From Physcomitrium patens (Eukaryota; Streptophyta; Bryopsida; Funariales; Funariaceae), in contig NC_037275.1 of assembly GCF_000002425.4 (NCBI RefSeq), forward strand, positions 140,513-204,512: a stretch of DNA of 64,000 nucleotides. Reading direction: 5' to 3'. Below, one piece after another: positions 9,368-20,257 of the stretch (positions are counted from its first letter, which is position 1; each line of letters opens with the position of its first letter). Under the pieces are notes generated by a model. It was not told the DNA's origin, searched no databases, and was given only the letters and a program-made list of their open reading frames with translations. The translations under genes and the position numbers were made by a program.

Positions 9368-10504
9368 TTAGTCTTCCATATTCATCTCTGCAAGTCTTCG
9401 TTTAAATATTTTAACTCGTTTCCCTGCAATTGGTATTTTTAATTTTGTACCATCTAACTCCCGTAACGAGTAAGTCGCATTATCATGAACTGTTGTTACC
9501 ACATATGGCCCAAACCAACATTTTGAAAATTTTTGCAAACTATTATGTTGATTATCCAAACTATTGTCATAAGCAAGTACCCAGTCACCTTCCTCGATTA
9601 CTTTTGGTCTCAATCGATGTTGCTTATCGAATCGCACCTTATTTTGTAACCTTGCTCTTTTTAATCTTTCCAATGCTATCTGGACAACTTCCGTTCTTTA
9701 CTCCAATTGTCGAATCCTAATAGCCAGAAGTTCTTCTCTTGTCAATCCATCTTCCCATGGTAGCATACTCTAAGTAAGTACCTTTTCTTCAATCGGCAAA
9801 ATTGGTTTTCGACCTGTCATAAGTTCTACTGGCATATATCCTATCACTGAACTATGTGTTATCCGATCAGCCCATAATGCAAATGACAAAAGCCGTGGCC
9901 ATTCTTTAACTTTTCCATTACAAGCTTTAACTAATGCTTTCACAATTGGTGGGTGACCACGTTCACTTTTTGCATTCCCTTGTGGATTATAAGCAGTAAT
10001 CAGTGATAGTTTAACCCCACATCTTTCAAAGAACTTACGAGCTTCTTGTGCATTTAATTCTCCACGATCTGAAGTGATTTTTCCTATGCATCCGTAGCGG
10101 CAAATGACATCTTCAAGCAAAAACCTACAGATTTCTTCTGTAGATTTTGTCCTCAATGTTCTTCCTTCTACTTGATTTGATAAATCTTCACAAGCTAAAA
10201 CCAAATATCTCATCTGTCATAACCCAACCAGCATAATAACCAAATCAACAATCCATTTAAAATGAATAGCTAGAGGATACGTAGGATGAAGACTATCTCG
10301 ATGTCGGATATTAGAATACGATTGACAGATTTCACATGACTCTACAAATGAGAGTACATCTCGATACATATTTTTCCACCAATATCGTTCCTTGAGTTTA
10401 GCAAAAGTAGCCCAGATTCCTCTATGCCCTGCCCATAAACTATCATGAAACTCCTTTAATAATTTTAGTCTTCTTTTCTTTTTGCCTATCACTCGTTGTG
10501 GCAT
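9368..10504 (-). pseudogene. B1 integrase
   Basis: Integrates element cDNA. In one frame: an HHCC zinc-binding domain (FHDSLWAGHRG ... SCEICQSYS, about 10460-10330); the DDE core, with DLVIMLVGL then LVLACEDLSNQVEGR for the first Asp region, GKITSDRGELNAQEA for the second, and YNPQGNAKSERGHP for the Glu (about 10250-9930); LWADRITHSSVIGYMPVELM; and a C-terminal module CWFGPYVVTTVHDNATYSLREL (about 9520-9460). Two or three stops interrupt it: one after VGL where Trp is expected, one after KVLT near 9770, and one after RQLE. An acidic tail follows toward the PPT. The RT frame is offset upstream because of a deletion. B2 encodes the same protein at 41000-42243. Confidence 0.85.
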
Positions 10505-11256
10505 CCCAATTCCTTTCTTCGGTCTCTTCCATAAGAATCCATCTCGAAGTAAAAATTCATACGCTTTTTTTTCTTATTTGTTTGAATTTTTATGTAGACC
10601 AATTTCTCTGCTTAGTCAAGGTATTCAAGTAATGATGAATATCCAATAATTCTCCTTTATAAGATTCTTCGAGAAATAGCTTGTCTTCTCTATTGAGATT
10701 TGGTATTGAATAGAATTTCAATCCGGCGTCATCAATGTCTTCAACCATTTCATCCTCCCTCTCGTATCTTTCTCAAGATAGCATGTCTGATACTAAATTA
10801 TCTTTTCCAGTAATATGCTTAAATTTTGGATTTAGTGACTTAATATAAGCAATCCATCACAACATCGCAATATCTCACGTTGAATAGTTAATAATCATTC
10901 CAAGCAATGGCAAGCAATCGGTTTCAATTACTACTACTGCCCCAATCAAATAGTCCTTTTCAAATCGAATATGCACACTGACGAATACTTAAAACTTTAG
11001 CCCCAAATCGAACTACAAATCTACTCCCATTTGAATCATCTTGACCCACAGCCCATCCAATGGCAATTGGACTAGCGTCCACAGTAAGAACCACTGGTCT
11101 ATTGCACTTATAATCAACCTTCCTCAATATTGGAGGTAACATCAATAATTTCTTCAATCTTTGCATTTCCTGAATATGCCTTTCTTCCCATTTAATTCGG
11201 TAACCCTTGCGTAACAATTCATATAATGGATCCGCTATGTGAGAAAAATGAGGAAT
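10505..11256 (-). pseudogene. B1 RNase H and connection region
   Basis: RNase H removes the RNA template during cDNA synthesis. The first part (VVLTVDASPIAIGWAVGQDD, with the catalytic Asp) is open in frame with RT down to 10960. There a deletion removes roughly 30 residues between CAYS and DYLIGAVVVIETDCLP and shifts the frame; B2 keeps the missing part (SQVKKKLWKVVSTIKAKRNY). The tail continues with AYIKSLNPKFKHITGKDNL and a linker toward integrase, with several stops. The deletion removes part of the catalytic fold, so this copy is unlikely to be active. Confidence 0.8.
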
Positions 11257-12720
11257 TCAGATTGGATAAAATATACATGCACCCAAAAACCTGTGAATCT
11301 CTGTTAAAGAATCACAATCCTCTTTTATCCTTCCAATTGCATCAACTTTAGTCGGATCTGGTTTTCTTCTGTAAGATCCACATAAATGTCCAACAATCAC
11401 AACTTCTCGTACTCCAAATACGGACTTCATACCCGATAATGTAAGATGAACTTCTCCAAGCCGAGTTAAAATCTTTTCACAATCTTGTATATGATCAACA
11501 ACATATTTGCGACATCCCCTCGTATTTAAAGTTTCATCCTTGTCTCCTTCTCTGCACCCTTTTATAGAAACATCATCCAGAAAAGGCATAGTCTTCTCCG
11601 GAATAAAATCTCTCAATACCTTATTCATCCCATTCATCATATACGCAACTGAGTTGGTCGCACCTTGAGGAAGAGTGCACATTCTAACCAATCCAAAGGG
11701 TGTCCTCATTGTTGTCATATCTCTACTTCCTTCGGTAAGTTGAAATTGATCATAACCTGAATACAAGTCACCCATTGAATAGATCGCCCTTCCAGCAAAT
11801 GCCTCAGCAAATTCATCTACAATAGGTCCAATTCCTACATTTTTGACAGTTACTGCATTCACCGGTTGCATATCTTGAATAAACTGTAGTGACCCATTCT
11901 TCTTAGGTATCGTAAACCATCGACTAGAATACGACGCAAATGAAGGTTTTAATATTTTCATCTTTATCTTTTCCTTTAATAGTTCAACCAATTTAGATAA
12001 ATGTGCCCTCAGTACTGTAATCGGTCTTAGATTCCAAGGTACATGCGGTACAGTGAAGATAACCATAGGTGTTACAATATTTGGATCCACACACCCAATT
12101 TCATGAGATTCGAAGGCAAACGATCTACCTTGTTTAGCCAACATCTTTTTGAAGCAAGTAATTTCCTCCGGCAATAAAGAACCATCAGAACCAATCTTCA
12201 ATTCTTCAAAAGTCTCTTTAGTAAACTGATGTCCAATACTCATTGGATCTCTTAAACTTGCTTCTTTTAATGCTTCTCCCATTTGTTCTTTAGAATCTTC
12301 TGGTAATGGTCCGACAACAGGCTTTACGTTCTTATCTGCCGTTTTATATCTCGTCTCTACTGTGACTTCTGGTACTTGAAAAGATTCAAGCATGGTATAA
12401 ATTTCTCTCCAATAAATCTCAACAATCTTATCATTATCCCCTAATCCAATAGATGTAATCAATTCCAATGAATCTTCCAGTCCATTTTCTTCATAAACAT
12501 CCAAAATCCTCTCATCATCTTGTAATGTACCTAACTTGCATAACTGTCCTTCTATATCATATAATCTTTTTCTTTCTTTTCTTTTAAAATCATCAACTTT
12601 CTTATACATAATATTTCCATTCTCCAATATACCAATAAAACTCGCATCAAAGGCACCTTCATCTCGCGAGAATACCTCTTCTTTTGTACCTCCATAATCT
12701 CGCTTTACAGTGGTACCTCC
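11257..12720 (-). pseudogene. B1 reverse transcriptase
   Basis: Copies genomic RNA into cDNA. The frame is open from 12720 (right after an upstream TGA) to 11257. An N-terminal extension (DYGGTKEEVFSRDEG) precedes the palm motifs: PHVPWNLRPI, KKNGSLQFIQDMQPVNAVTV, YSMGDLYSGYDQFQL (motif A Asp), TLPQGATNSVAYMMNGMNKV (motif B) and MPFLDDVSIKG (FLDD, motif C). The thumb/connection KPDPTKVDAIGRIKEDCDSL and FLGACIFYPI follows, ended by TGA where B2 has TGG. It lies in the -1 (equivalently +2) frame relative to gag-protease, overlapping that frame by 16 nt (12705-12720). No ATG exists at the frame opening, so translation would need frameshifting, readthrough or splicing. Confidence 0.9.
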
Positions 12721-14168
12721 TCAAAATCCTTAAATCCTTCAACAATCTTTGGCAATGGTTACTCCCTCAACCTATCTCGATTCCGTTCATGGTTAGGAGG
12801 TACTGTTAGAAATTGTACAGCTTTCCTGCCATCCTCGCTACGTACCCTTACAAAAGCAGAACCATCATCAAGTACTTTTGTTTCCATCCGTGTTGCTGTA
12901 ATATAAGGTTGTCCTAAAATCAACAGATAAGACGTTGTATCTTGAACAAAGAAATGTTGCTCCGTCACAACATCCTCAATCCGAATTTTGACATCTGGAC
13001 AAGCTCCATATAATTCACCTCGCATGATATCAGCTGCTCGAATTGCCCATCCATGTTCCATATCAATTGGCCATTTTTGCTTCTTATAAAGATCTTTAGA
13101 CATGAGATTTATTTCAGAACCGTGGTCGACTAAAGCAACTATTGGTTCTTCTTTATCTCTTACTTTCATCAATACCTCAATAGTGGCCCTTGCCCAATGT
13201 TTCCGAGTATAATGGCTCAAAGTTTTCATTTCGTTGTCACTAGAACCTTCGAAACGTATTCGTTGATTATACCCATTCTTTTCATTTATTGATTGCTTGT
13301 AATCAATATCAACCTCTTGTTCATCTCTATATATTCTTGCATCAATAGCATGACTCATTCCAGTTTCGCCCATTAATTGCCTATTTTGCTTAATGCTGTC
13401 AACGATGACATCATGAAACTCCTTCTTTGCAATTCCCAAGACTTCTTTCAATGTGAACTCCACTTTACCATTTAATATACGTTCTTTCAACACCCCTTTC
13501 AAATTTGTTGCCGCTTCAATGTCAGAAAGTAGCTTATAAGCAATTGATTTGCCCTTATCCTTTGTGTCCTTTGTTTTTTCTCCCAATGATGCTGAGGTAT
13601 CCTTTACAGGCAATTCTTGTGAAGCTGCCTCCCGAGTCTTGTCTCCTCGAGTTAGTCTCTTAGAAGAATTTCCTTCTCTAGTATCATCAAAATTTACTCG
13701 TCTCTTTTCTTCCATCAAAGCTTCATGTTGGCTCTTAGCAATATATGTATGAATTAAAAGAGACTCAACAGGATCCTCCCAATCTGTTCTACCTCGTATT
13801 GTAGCTTCAGTCCTCAATAATGCTTCTAGAGGTAATTTTCCTTCTTGCATTGTAGAAACGGCAGAAGCCCAAAACTCACTACTTTCCGTACTTCCACCAA
13901 TTTCATCATCTACTCTAGCACCATAACTTGCACTTTCTCGTGCTACTGTTTCATGCTCTTTTAGGTAATCTTGAATCAATGCTTCCATTCCTCCCTTGCC
14001 AAAATTGGTTTGAAGAAGATCCTTTCTATCTTTCAATGCTATCTTCTTATCTTTCCAACAAATAATTCCCTGCCGTATCATATTATTAAATTCATTGCAA
14101 TCTTTTCTAGTGTGTGAAGCATCATCACACCAAATGCATCTTTGTACATATCCTTGTTTTGAAGCATT
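12705..14168 (-). pseudogene. B1 gag nucleocapsid part and protease
   Basis: Continues the gag frame after a TAG at 14169-14171. A CCHC zinc knuckle CIWCDDASHTRKDC (about 14138-14097) binds genomic RNA. A long, charged linker follows, then an aspartic protease with ALVDHGSEINLMSKDLYKK (active-site Asp in DHG, about 13130) and ILGQPYITATRM (about 12920-12880). The frame carries a TAA at 12759-12761 where B2 has AAA, and ends at TAA 12705-12707, matched by B2 at 38902-38904. The clade's protease uses DHG rather than DTG/DSG. Nearly intact but nonsense-mutated. Confidence 0.85.
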
Positions 14169-15077
14169 CTACGAATTATTTATAGAAGTATTCTCTTTAA
14201 GACTTGCCAATTTGATGTGAAGATCTCGCATTCCTCGTATAATTTCTTCCATTCCTATATCTGCTTTCTTTGATAATGATGTCGAAGGTTGAACTGTAGG
14301 CATTGTTGGTGGTGTTGCACATACTGGAGCTTTAGGTGCTTGTACTGTTTTCAAAATATTACTCCTATCCTTCTTCCTTTCTTTTTTTGTAAGCAACTCC
14401 ACCGCATCTTCAACGTTCTTCCACTTCGTTGTCAATCCTTCATCTTCTTCTTTATCTTCAAGAAGGAGTTCTAATTTCTCATGCAATTCTCTATCAGCAG
14501 CTTGAAGAAATAGATCAACTTTGTTCGGCTCCAATGTCAATTTTTCTACCTTTGATAATTGAGAGTACTGCCTTTCAAATTCCCTTAGTAGCTCTGTTGC
14601 TTACAAATTCTTATTGGGCCGTTCAATCCATCCCAGAAACAACTTCTTAGTAACGCAATCAATATCTTCCAAGAAATATTCGTCTTTCAATGCATGTGAA
14701 AAATCCTCCCATGAATTCCCATAATGATCCATAATCGATATAATGTGGTCTCTTATCTCCAGTATCATGGCAAGTCCAAATAGTGCAACCATTTTCTTTT
14801 CAGAAACCTGATTTAATTCCATTTCATGAACATAACATCTTAAATGCCTTGAAATATTCCTCCCATCAAATTGATCAATTTTATTGACCACTGCTTGCAA
14901 TGCTTTGGTTGCCAAAGCTTCCTTTCGATCATTGCTTTGTTGTTGCTGCATTGACAATGAGAAGGCTTGAAACATACTAGCAATAGATGGATCCATGTGC
15001 ATACCTTGTCCTTTAGAAGAATCCCCACTAAAAACTCCTCCCAAAAATCCTTCAAAATTTTTATTTTTGTTTTCCAT
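14169..15077 (-). pseudogene. B1 gag, capsid part
   Basis: Structural gag starting at ATG 15075-15077, only 45 bases inside the PBS. It encodes a Met/Gln-rich start (MFQAFSLSMQQQQ), the domain KIDQFDGRNISRHLRCYVHE with GNSWEDFSHALKDEYFLED, and LFLGWIERPNK. A TAA at 14601-14603 sits where B2 has CAA. The frame continues LTLEPNKVDLFLQAADRELH and EDAVELLTKKERKKDRSN, ending with TAG at 14169. All parts share one frame with the following zinc knuckle and protease, so gag-PR was a single polyprotein. B2 repeats the same protein at 36649-37230. Confidence 0.85.
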
Positions 15078-15122
15078 AAAATAAAGATAAAATCAACCAA
15101 AATCCAATACCTTCTACCTCAA

Positions 15123-15143
15123 GCTTTCACGTCGGATTCACCA
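15123..15143 (-). promoter_or_regulatory. B1 primer binding site, tRNA not identified
   Basis: Minus strand reads TGGTGAATCCGACGTGAAAG, four bases inside the right LTR. B2 has TGGTAAACCCGATGTGAAAG at the same place. The TGG start fits a tRNA CCA tail and the stretch is conserved over about 20 nt, but it is neither the initiator-Met nor the Asp type and I cannot assign a tRNA. Confidence 0.65.
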
Positions 15144-15147
15144 CTTT

Positions 15148-16374
15148 TGTCGTATTACGTGCTTTCCTGCTCGAGAACGCGTCGGGCGTTTGGCTGTAGA
15201 AGGTAGTATGGAGATTCGCCAATATTCAAGCAGTTTATCGGTTATTGACTACTGGAATACAAACAATTGCAAGAATACACCGTAAATCTATACGGATGCC
15301 CTTCGACTGCTCATCGAAGTCCCTTTTACCCCAGCCGATAGGTCTCTAGACGTTACAGAGAACCTCCAATACCGCTTTGTACTTATGATCTTATATCCAC
15401 TGACTGTCTTGTTAGATTAACCCAATAAATTTCATTCACTCTGCATACTCAATCCTATAGACATCCCTTTAATTCTTCAATCACGGACGTAATTTGATTT
15501 CATAAAACAATCGAGAGTAATCAAATCCACTTCATTAAAAATCCTGATTCACCATTACAACACTGACTTCAGCAACGATTGCCTCCATCTTCCCAAAAAT
15601 CCTATGAAGAAGAAAAGCCCAATTCTCTGTCTTTCCTTCCCCGACCCAAAGCATGAAGCTAGCTCTTTCCAATCCTCTTCAAAAAAAAACCTTTTTTCCC
15701 AAAAAACTATCCCCCTAACCTTATCCTCTGAATTTCTTCAATCTTCCATCTTAGATCCGGAATTGGCTCCCATCGTCACAGCTTAGATCCAAAATTGGCT
15801 CCCGCCGTCAGAGCTTAGATTCAAAATTGACTCCCGCCGTCAGAGCTTTCTAAATGGCAAAAAGAATAAGACAGCCTGAAACAGAATCGAAACCCCGTAC
15901 TCGGATCTACATTGAGTCGCCCGACCCATTCAGGTCTCATATTGGATAAGAAGACCCGGATTGGATTCTCGAAATTGGATCACATTGGATTACCCGACCA
16001 ATTCAGGTCTCATATTAGATAAGAGGACCTGGATTGGATTCTCAAAATTGGATCGCATTGGGTTGCCCGACCAATTCAGGTGTCATATTGAATAAGAAGA
16101 CTCGGATTGGATTCTCAAAATTGGATCCAATTGGCTCTTCGAACCAGGCTCACCCATCGCGTGAATTGGTCCTTTTCCTTCTTGGTGACTCCCGTTATTG
16201 GAATCAAACGGAGCATTTCAGTATGCCCCGGCTGACTGTAATGGGGTGCTTGAATCTGGCCATTCAGTATTTGCACTAGAGTTGGTCGTTGCTCCCAATA
16301 TTCGAGGTAACTGAACATTAATAAAATTCCCCTTTCTTTTTATTTTCACGGTATACTCGTGTTACAACACGACA
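15148..16374 (-). repeat. B1 5' LTR (1227 bp)
   Basis: Pairs with 7907-9206 and has the same TGTCGT/ACGACA ends. It holds the 32-bp x 3 array (15750-15845) and three 73-bp units (15911-16129). Scattered base differences between the two LTRs mark divergence since insertion. Confidence 0.95.
15911..16129 (-). repeat. 73-bp tandem repeat, 3 units, in B1 right LTR
   Basis: Same unit as at 8670-8961 but three copies instead of four; the one-unit difference equals the whole LTR length difference. Confidence 0.9.
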
Positions 16375-16378
16375 GCGT
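16375..16378 (+). repeat. right target-site duplication of B1
   Basis: GCGT directly after ACGACA, matching 7903-7906. Confidence 0.7.
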
Positions 16379-17590
16379 GCCATTTGTGGAGAGCTAGGGA
16401 TGAACCATTGATTGGTACTAACTCTCAGCAATAGCAGCATTGTTCTTTCCAAGAGCTAAGTAAATGTCTCCATTCGAGCTATGGTAGATGTGCTCCATGC
16501 TTGTGGTCATGTAGAGTGTCGAGTGAGATTCTTTGGAATGAAGTAGGCCTTCTCGAAGGCCCAGTTTAAAATTGACTTATTTATGGAATATTACATGATC
16601 CTTCATGGCACAACAACCGTGGTTACAAAGAACCAGTTTGACATTGGGATCATAGTGCCAACAAGAACGGTACATATCTTTGGCTTTGATGAAAATCAAT
16701 TCCGCTTCCATCGAAGGTTTAGGAAGGCAGAGGTGTACGAAATGTTCAACACCAGAAAGCTTGATTCTCTGGAATTTTGCATCCATGGATGTGAAAGGAT
16801 CAAAAAAATCAAGTTCATTCAAGAGATGTGCCACGAGGTGGTCGCCACAATACCAAAAGATAACTTGGATGATGTACCGAAGACTATGCAAACCATGCGC
16901 ACTTGGGTGGAATAAGTTGCAAACTTATCATGGGCTTGGAAACAATATGATAGCAATGACCTCAAGGAGCACTTTCTGGGTATCAAGATTGAAATCACAG
17001 TCCTTCTTGTGTACACAATTGCTGAGGCCTATCACATTTGTCTTGCCTTAGATGTTTTATATTTGGGAGGCATCAAAAAGATGTTGCTAGGAACCTTTTT
17101 GGTCCGACACATTTCTATAGATTATGTCCTTGGAAGCTTGAGTTTGAAGGTCCAACAGTTACAGGGATTGGTGCAAGATAGGAATGATACAAACCGAATA
17201 TTAGGATGCAATCCGCTCTCAGTTAGGCACCCCAGGTACTAGGATGGTGTAGCAAAAATATGAAGCGCCAACTCCAAGAGGCTCGGGAGTGGACGCAAGC
17301 CATAGTGGCCCAAAATTAAGAAAATGAATGCCGTTTGTACCAATATGATGGTTGAAAGTTGGACAGAGAAGGAATTCGTCCTTTGATTGTGGACTTCTTG
17401 CACAATGTATCCTGGTAGTACCACAGCAGATCGAAAGACCTGGACCCTCATCCCATCATGCTACAAAAGATAAAAGGGGGAGGATATTGGAGAAAAGATG
17501 GTATCTATGTGGATCAGGTTGGTGGCGCCCATTTCTTCATCAACAAGTACGGACACAATTGGAGGCGGTATGTAAAAGTTAGGCCTTAGG
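16379..17590 (+). pseudogene. Unidentified coding relic, right part
   Basis: Coding-like frames resume after B1. The best is 16583-16915 (110 codons: FDIGIIVPTRTVHIFGFDEN, VYEMFNTRKLDSLEFCIHG, CHEVVATIPKDNLDDVPKTM). It then continues through a stop and shifts into VLLVYTIAEAYHICLALDVL (about 16990-17060), a helical stretch LSLKVQQLQGLVQDRND, a likely coiled coil (KRQLQEAREWTQAIVAQN, about 17260-17310), and a terminal piece DGIYVDQVGGAHFFINKYG ... WRRYVKVRP (about 17495-17580). At least three frameshifts and several stops. I cannot name it. The YE(M/I)F(N/E)TRK patch also occurs in the family A additional ORF near 3635, so it may be another element's additional ORF rather than a host gene. Confidence 0.4.
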
Positions 17591-18498
17591 ACTCATGTGT
17601 AGGGGGTTACCTCTAAGGATTCATTCAAATCAATGACCATAAGAATGAATTGGAATTTTAATGTTCAGGATCAGGGATTCTTAAATACTAAACACTAGTG
17701 AACTTGGAATTCCACTAGTCTCGTAGATTTTTAAAATAAAACTTTACAGACTACAATATTATGCAAAAATATACTTTTACTAATTTTTTTTTTTTTTTTT
17801 TTTTTTTTTTTGATAACATACAATGCGATTGCTTGAGCAACTATAGGAGATTGTTGTATTTGCAGGTCCAGTAATTGGCATTTGGTTATCTGGGCCTCTC
17901 ACGAGTTCAATTGATACTTCTGTTGTTGGGACAACATTACTTTAGAACTTGTTGCCCTCCATAGTATTGAAGATTGAGTGAGAGAATGTGGTGAGGAGCT
18001 TCGTTCACCAGTCATTCTATGAAAAGTGGTGAAGAGCTTTATTTACTAGTCATTCTCGTGTTTCTTTTTTCCTTCGACGGTAGCAATAACTACTATTATT
18101 TTTCCATTTTCTTATTTTTTGTCACACAAGACTAGGAACTATTTTATGCAATCAAGCTTGTTACAACTTCATGTTTCTTTCTGTGGCTACTTCTAATCTT
18201 GATTGACGGGCTATTGATCGTGGGATCTCTCTCCAACTTTCTTTGTCTTTTTGTGCATGAGCGTGTGCGTGTGTGTGTGTGTGTGTGTGCGCATGCATGT
18301 GCATGTGTGCGATGCTCATTCCACCAACGGATGTATGCAGGGCTATTCAACCTAGAATCTCTCTCCCACTTTCTCTAACTTTCTATGTATATGAATGTGT
18401 GTGTGTGAGACTAGAGTAACCTTTCTAGATTACTCTACTTTGAACTTAAATTTTAGTTATAATACTTATTCATGTCTAGGACATCTTGTACAAAAGTC

Positions 18499-18529
<31 letters not shown>

Positions 18530-18984
18530 GTCCAACTTTATCCTGGACTTTAATTATAACTTTTGGTCATGTCTATGAGACCTACTATAAAAGCTTATTC
18601 TTAATTATAATATAGTTCCACCCTGTGCTGAATTTTAGTTATAACTCTTAGTTATGTTCATGACTTTTGGTTATGTCCATCACACTCATTACAAAACTGG
18701 AACATCTTTTTATTTTTTATTTTTTTATCTTGTTTTGGCTTTTGTCTTTATCAACAATGGATGATGATTTAAATTTCAATCTAAATTTGGATGGTTTGAA
18801 TGAAATTGATATATGTTTCTCCATCTTAAACCTTGAAATATAATTTTTATTCTATTTTTCATCTTTTTTCTTTTCAAATATATTTTATTTCTAAGTTTGA
18901 TTTCTTTGATCTTCAGTATTTATTTATTTATTTATTTATTTTATTTCATTGTTTGTTTGTTTGTTTTTGTTTTGAGCAAAGGTT
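17591..18984. other. non-coding spacer with simple repeats
   Basis: No gene is seen. It holds a poly-T run at about 17786-17811, a (GT)n run at about 18268-18290 within a broader GT-rich patch, a second poly-T at about 18500-18526, and (TTTA)n/(GTTT)n at about 18918-18966. Around 18420-18720 there are loosely repeated phrases (TTTTAGTTATAA, GGTTATGTCCAT). Confidence 0.6.
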
Positions 18985-19789
18985 GTTGAAAAATCCAAAA
19001 TAACGATGGAAAAGACACCGAGGGGAGAAAAAAGACTAGGTTTTAAGCTCATACATGCCTAGATAAGGAAATGCGTTCTAAAGCATACAATGGGAGTGAA
19101 TATTGTCCAGGAACTAACAAAGTTATTGCCGTTTCCAATAGGTGTTCTTAGATTGAGATAAATGTTGCTGATCAGGGACCTTATCCAGCAATTACACCAT
19201 CCAATTCCTAAATGAAATTGACGTCGACCCAGCTTTGTAATATCTTGAAGGACTCGAGAATTTGGTTGCCTCTAAACCTGTAGATGAGTTGAAAGAGTCT
19301 GTACAAGGAAGGCTCTTGCAGCTTGTATTAGAGAGAAAAGATCTCGAGCGACCTCTCTTAGAGCTAAAAAGCAAGCTCCAAACATCGCTTCATAAAAAGA
19401 GAGTGGATGCCCCAGAAGTAAAGATCATCCGAGATGAATTTAGAGCACTGGCGGCAAAGGCTTGGATTTTATTGGGTCCACTCATTTTAGAAGAATTTGC
19501 AACATCCACTATTGTTGAGAAGCAGAGCTTGTGAGCCCAATCTTTGGTACATTTCCTTCATCCAGTGGCCATCCCCGATTCTGAGGATCGCAGCTTCCAT
19601 GACACACAAGAAACCTTGGTCGACAGGAAGTTTGAGCAGTTGGAGGAAGCACTTCGAGTATCACAAAGTGATCTACAAAACATTCTGGATGTCAAGATTG
19701 CAGAGGTAAAGAGGTCGGTTGTAGTATTGGAAGATGCCCATCACTCGCTGAAGAAGCTTGTGAAGGATGAAGCAGAAGTATGTAAATAG
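18985..19789 (+). pseudogene. Helical protein relic, possibly N-terminal part of a TRF-like gene
   Basis: A frame at about 19090-19210 reads IVQELTKLLPFPIGVLRLR then MLLIRDLIQQLHHPIPK, with one stop. It shifts +1 at about 19200 into QFLNEIDVDPAL (TAA where CAA fits) and continues ENLVASKPVDELKESVQGRL, LVLERKDLERPLLELKSKL, DEFRALAAKAWILLGPLILE, TGA at 19532, FEQLEEALRVSQSDLQNILD and HHSLKKLVKDEAEVCK, ending 19789. Strongly helical, with no catalytic motif. The next coding-like block (20258) is a telobox Myb domain, and plant TRF-like proteins carry a helical N-terminal region before such a domain, so the two may be one decayed gene. That link is inference. Confidence 0.35.
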
Positions 19790-20257
19790 CATATGCTCTA
19801 GAAAAATCCAGGGACTACCTCTCAATGTTTAGGACTCAGTGTTTTGAACCTGCTTCCTTTGGCACATGCACCAAGTTTAGAAGATGATAACATATATGAA
19901 GATAAAAACAGGCCCTCTTGAAATGCACACTACTCTCAGCTTTCCTCCGAGTACCCACATCCTAGTAATTCACAAGACCCTTTTTCGTCTCCATTACATC
20001 TCCTTCTGCTTGACTCGGGCCTCAACAATACCAAAAAAACCGTTCGTGTCTTGGAATCGTCTTGGTCTCCTTCCAAAATCATAGGTAGATTGGGCTTCAT
20101 GCATGGAGGGCAAAGAGAGAAGCGGCCATTTCAGGAGATTGATCTTTGCGGTGAAGTGCTGATTTGTAATTTCAAGTAAACTATACGTAAATGTAATCAC
20201 GGTGAGTCCCCTCTTGGGATTGGGTCAGGCTCGACACAAAGATGAACACAAAAAAAA

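Larger units (their letters stand above)
7907..16374 (-). mobile_element. B1: complete family B Ty3/gypsy retrotransposon
   Basis: The only structurally complete element here. It has two LTRs with perfect TGTCGT/ACGACA inverted ends, a GCGT target duplication on both sides, a PBS next to the right LTR, a PPT next to the left LTR, and gag, protease, RT, RNase H and integrase in that order on the minus strand. Coding capacity is mostly open, with a handful of stops and one deletion in RNase H, so it is relatively young but no longer autonomous. From memory its RT and integrase resemble a gypsy clade abundant in basidiomycete fungi. B2 (35627-44046) is a second, much more decayed copy. Confidence 0.9.

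Noticed and set aside
9239..9720. Hydrophobic plus-strand frames resembling membrane proteins
   Set aside because: Antisense of the B1 integrase C-terminus and acidic tail; hydrophobic residues are the reverse reading of Glu/Asp/Lys codons.
13549..13752. 67-codon plus-strand frame
   Set aside because: Antisense shadow of the B1 gag-protease linker.
18144..18350. 68-codon minus-strand frame with a His/Thr run
   Set aside because: Produced by translating the (GT)n microsatellite; low complexity.
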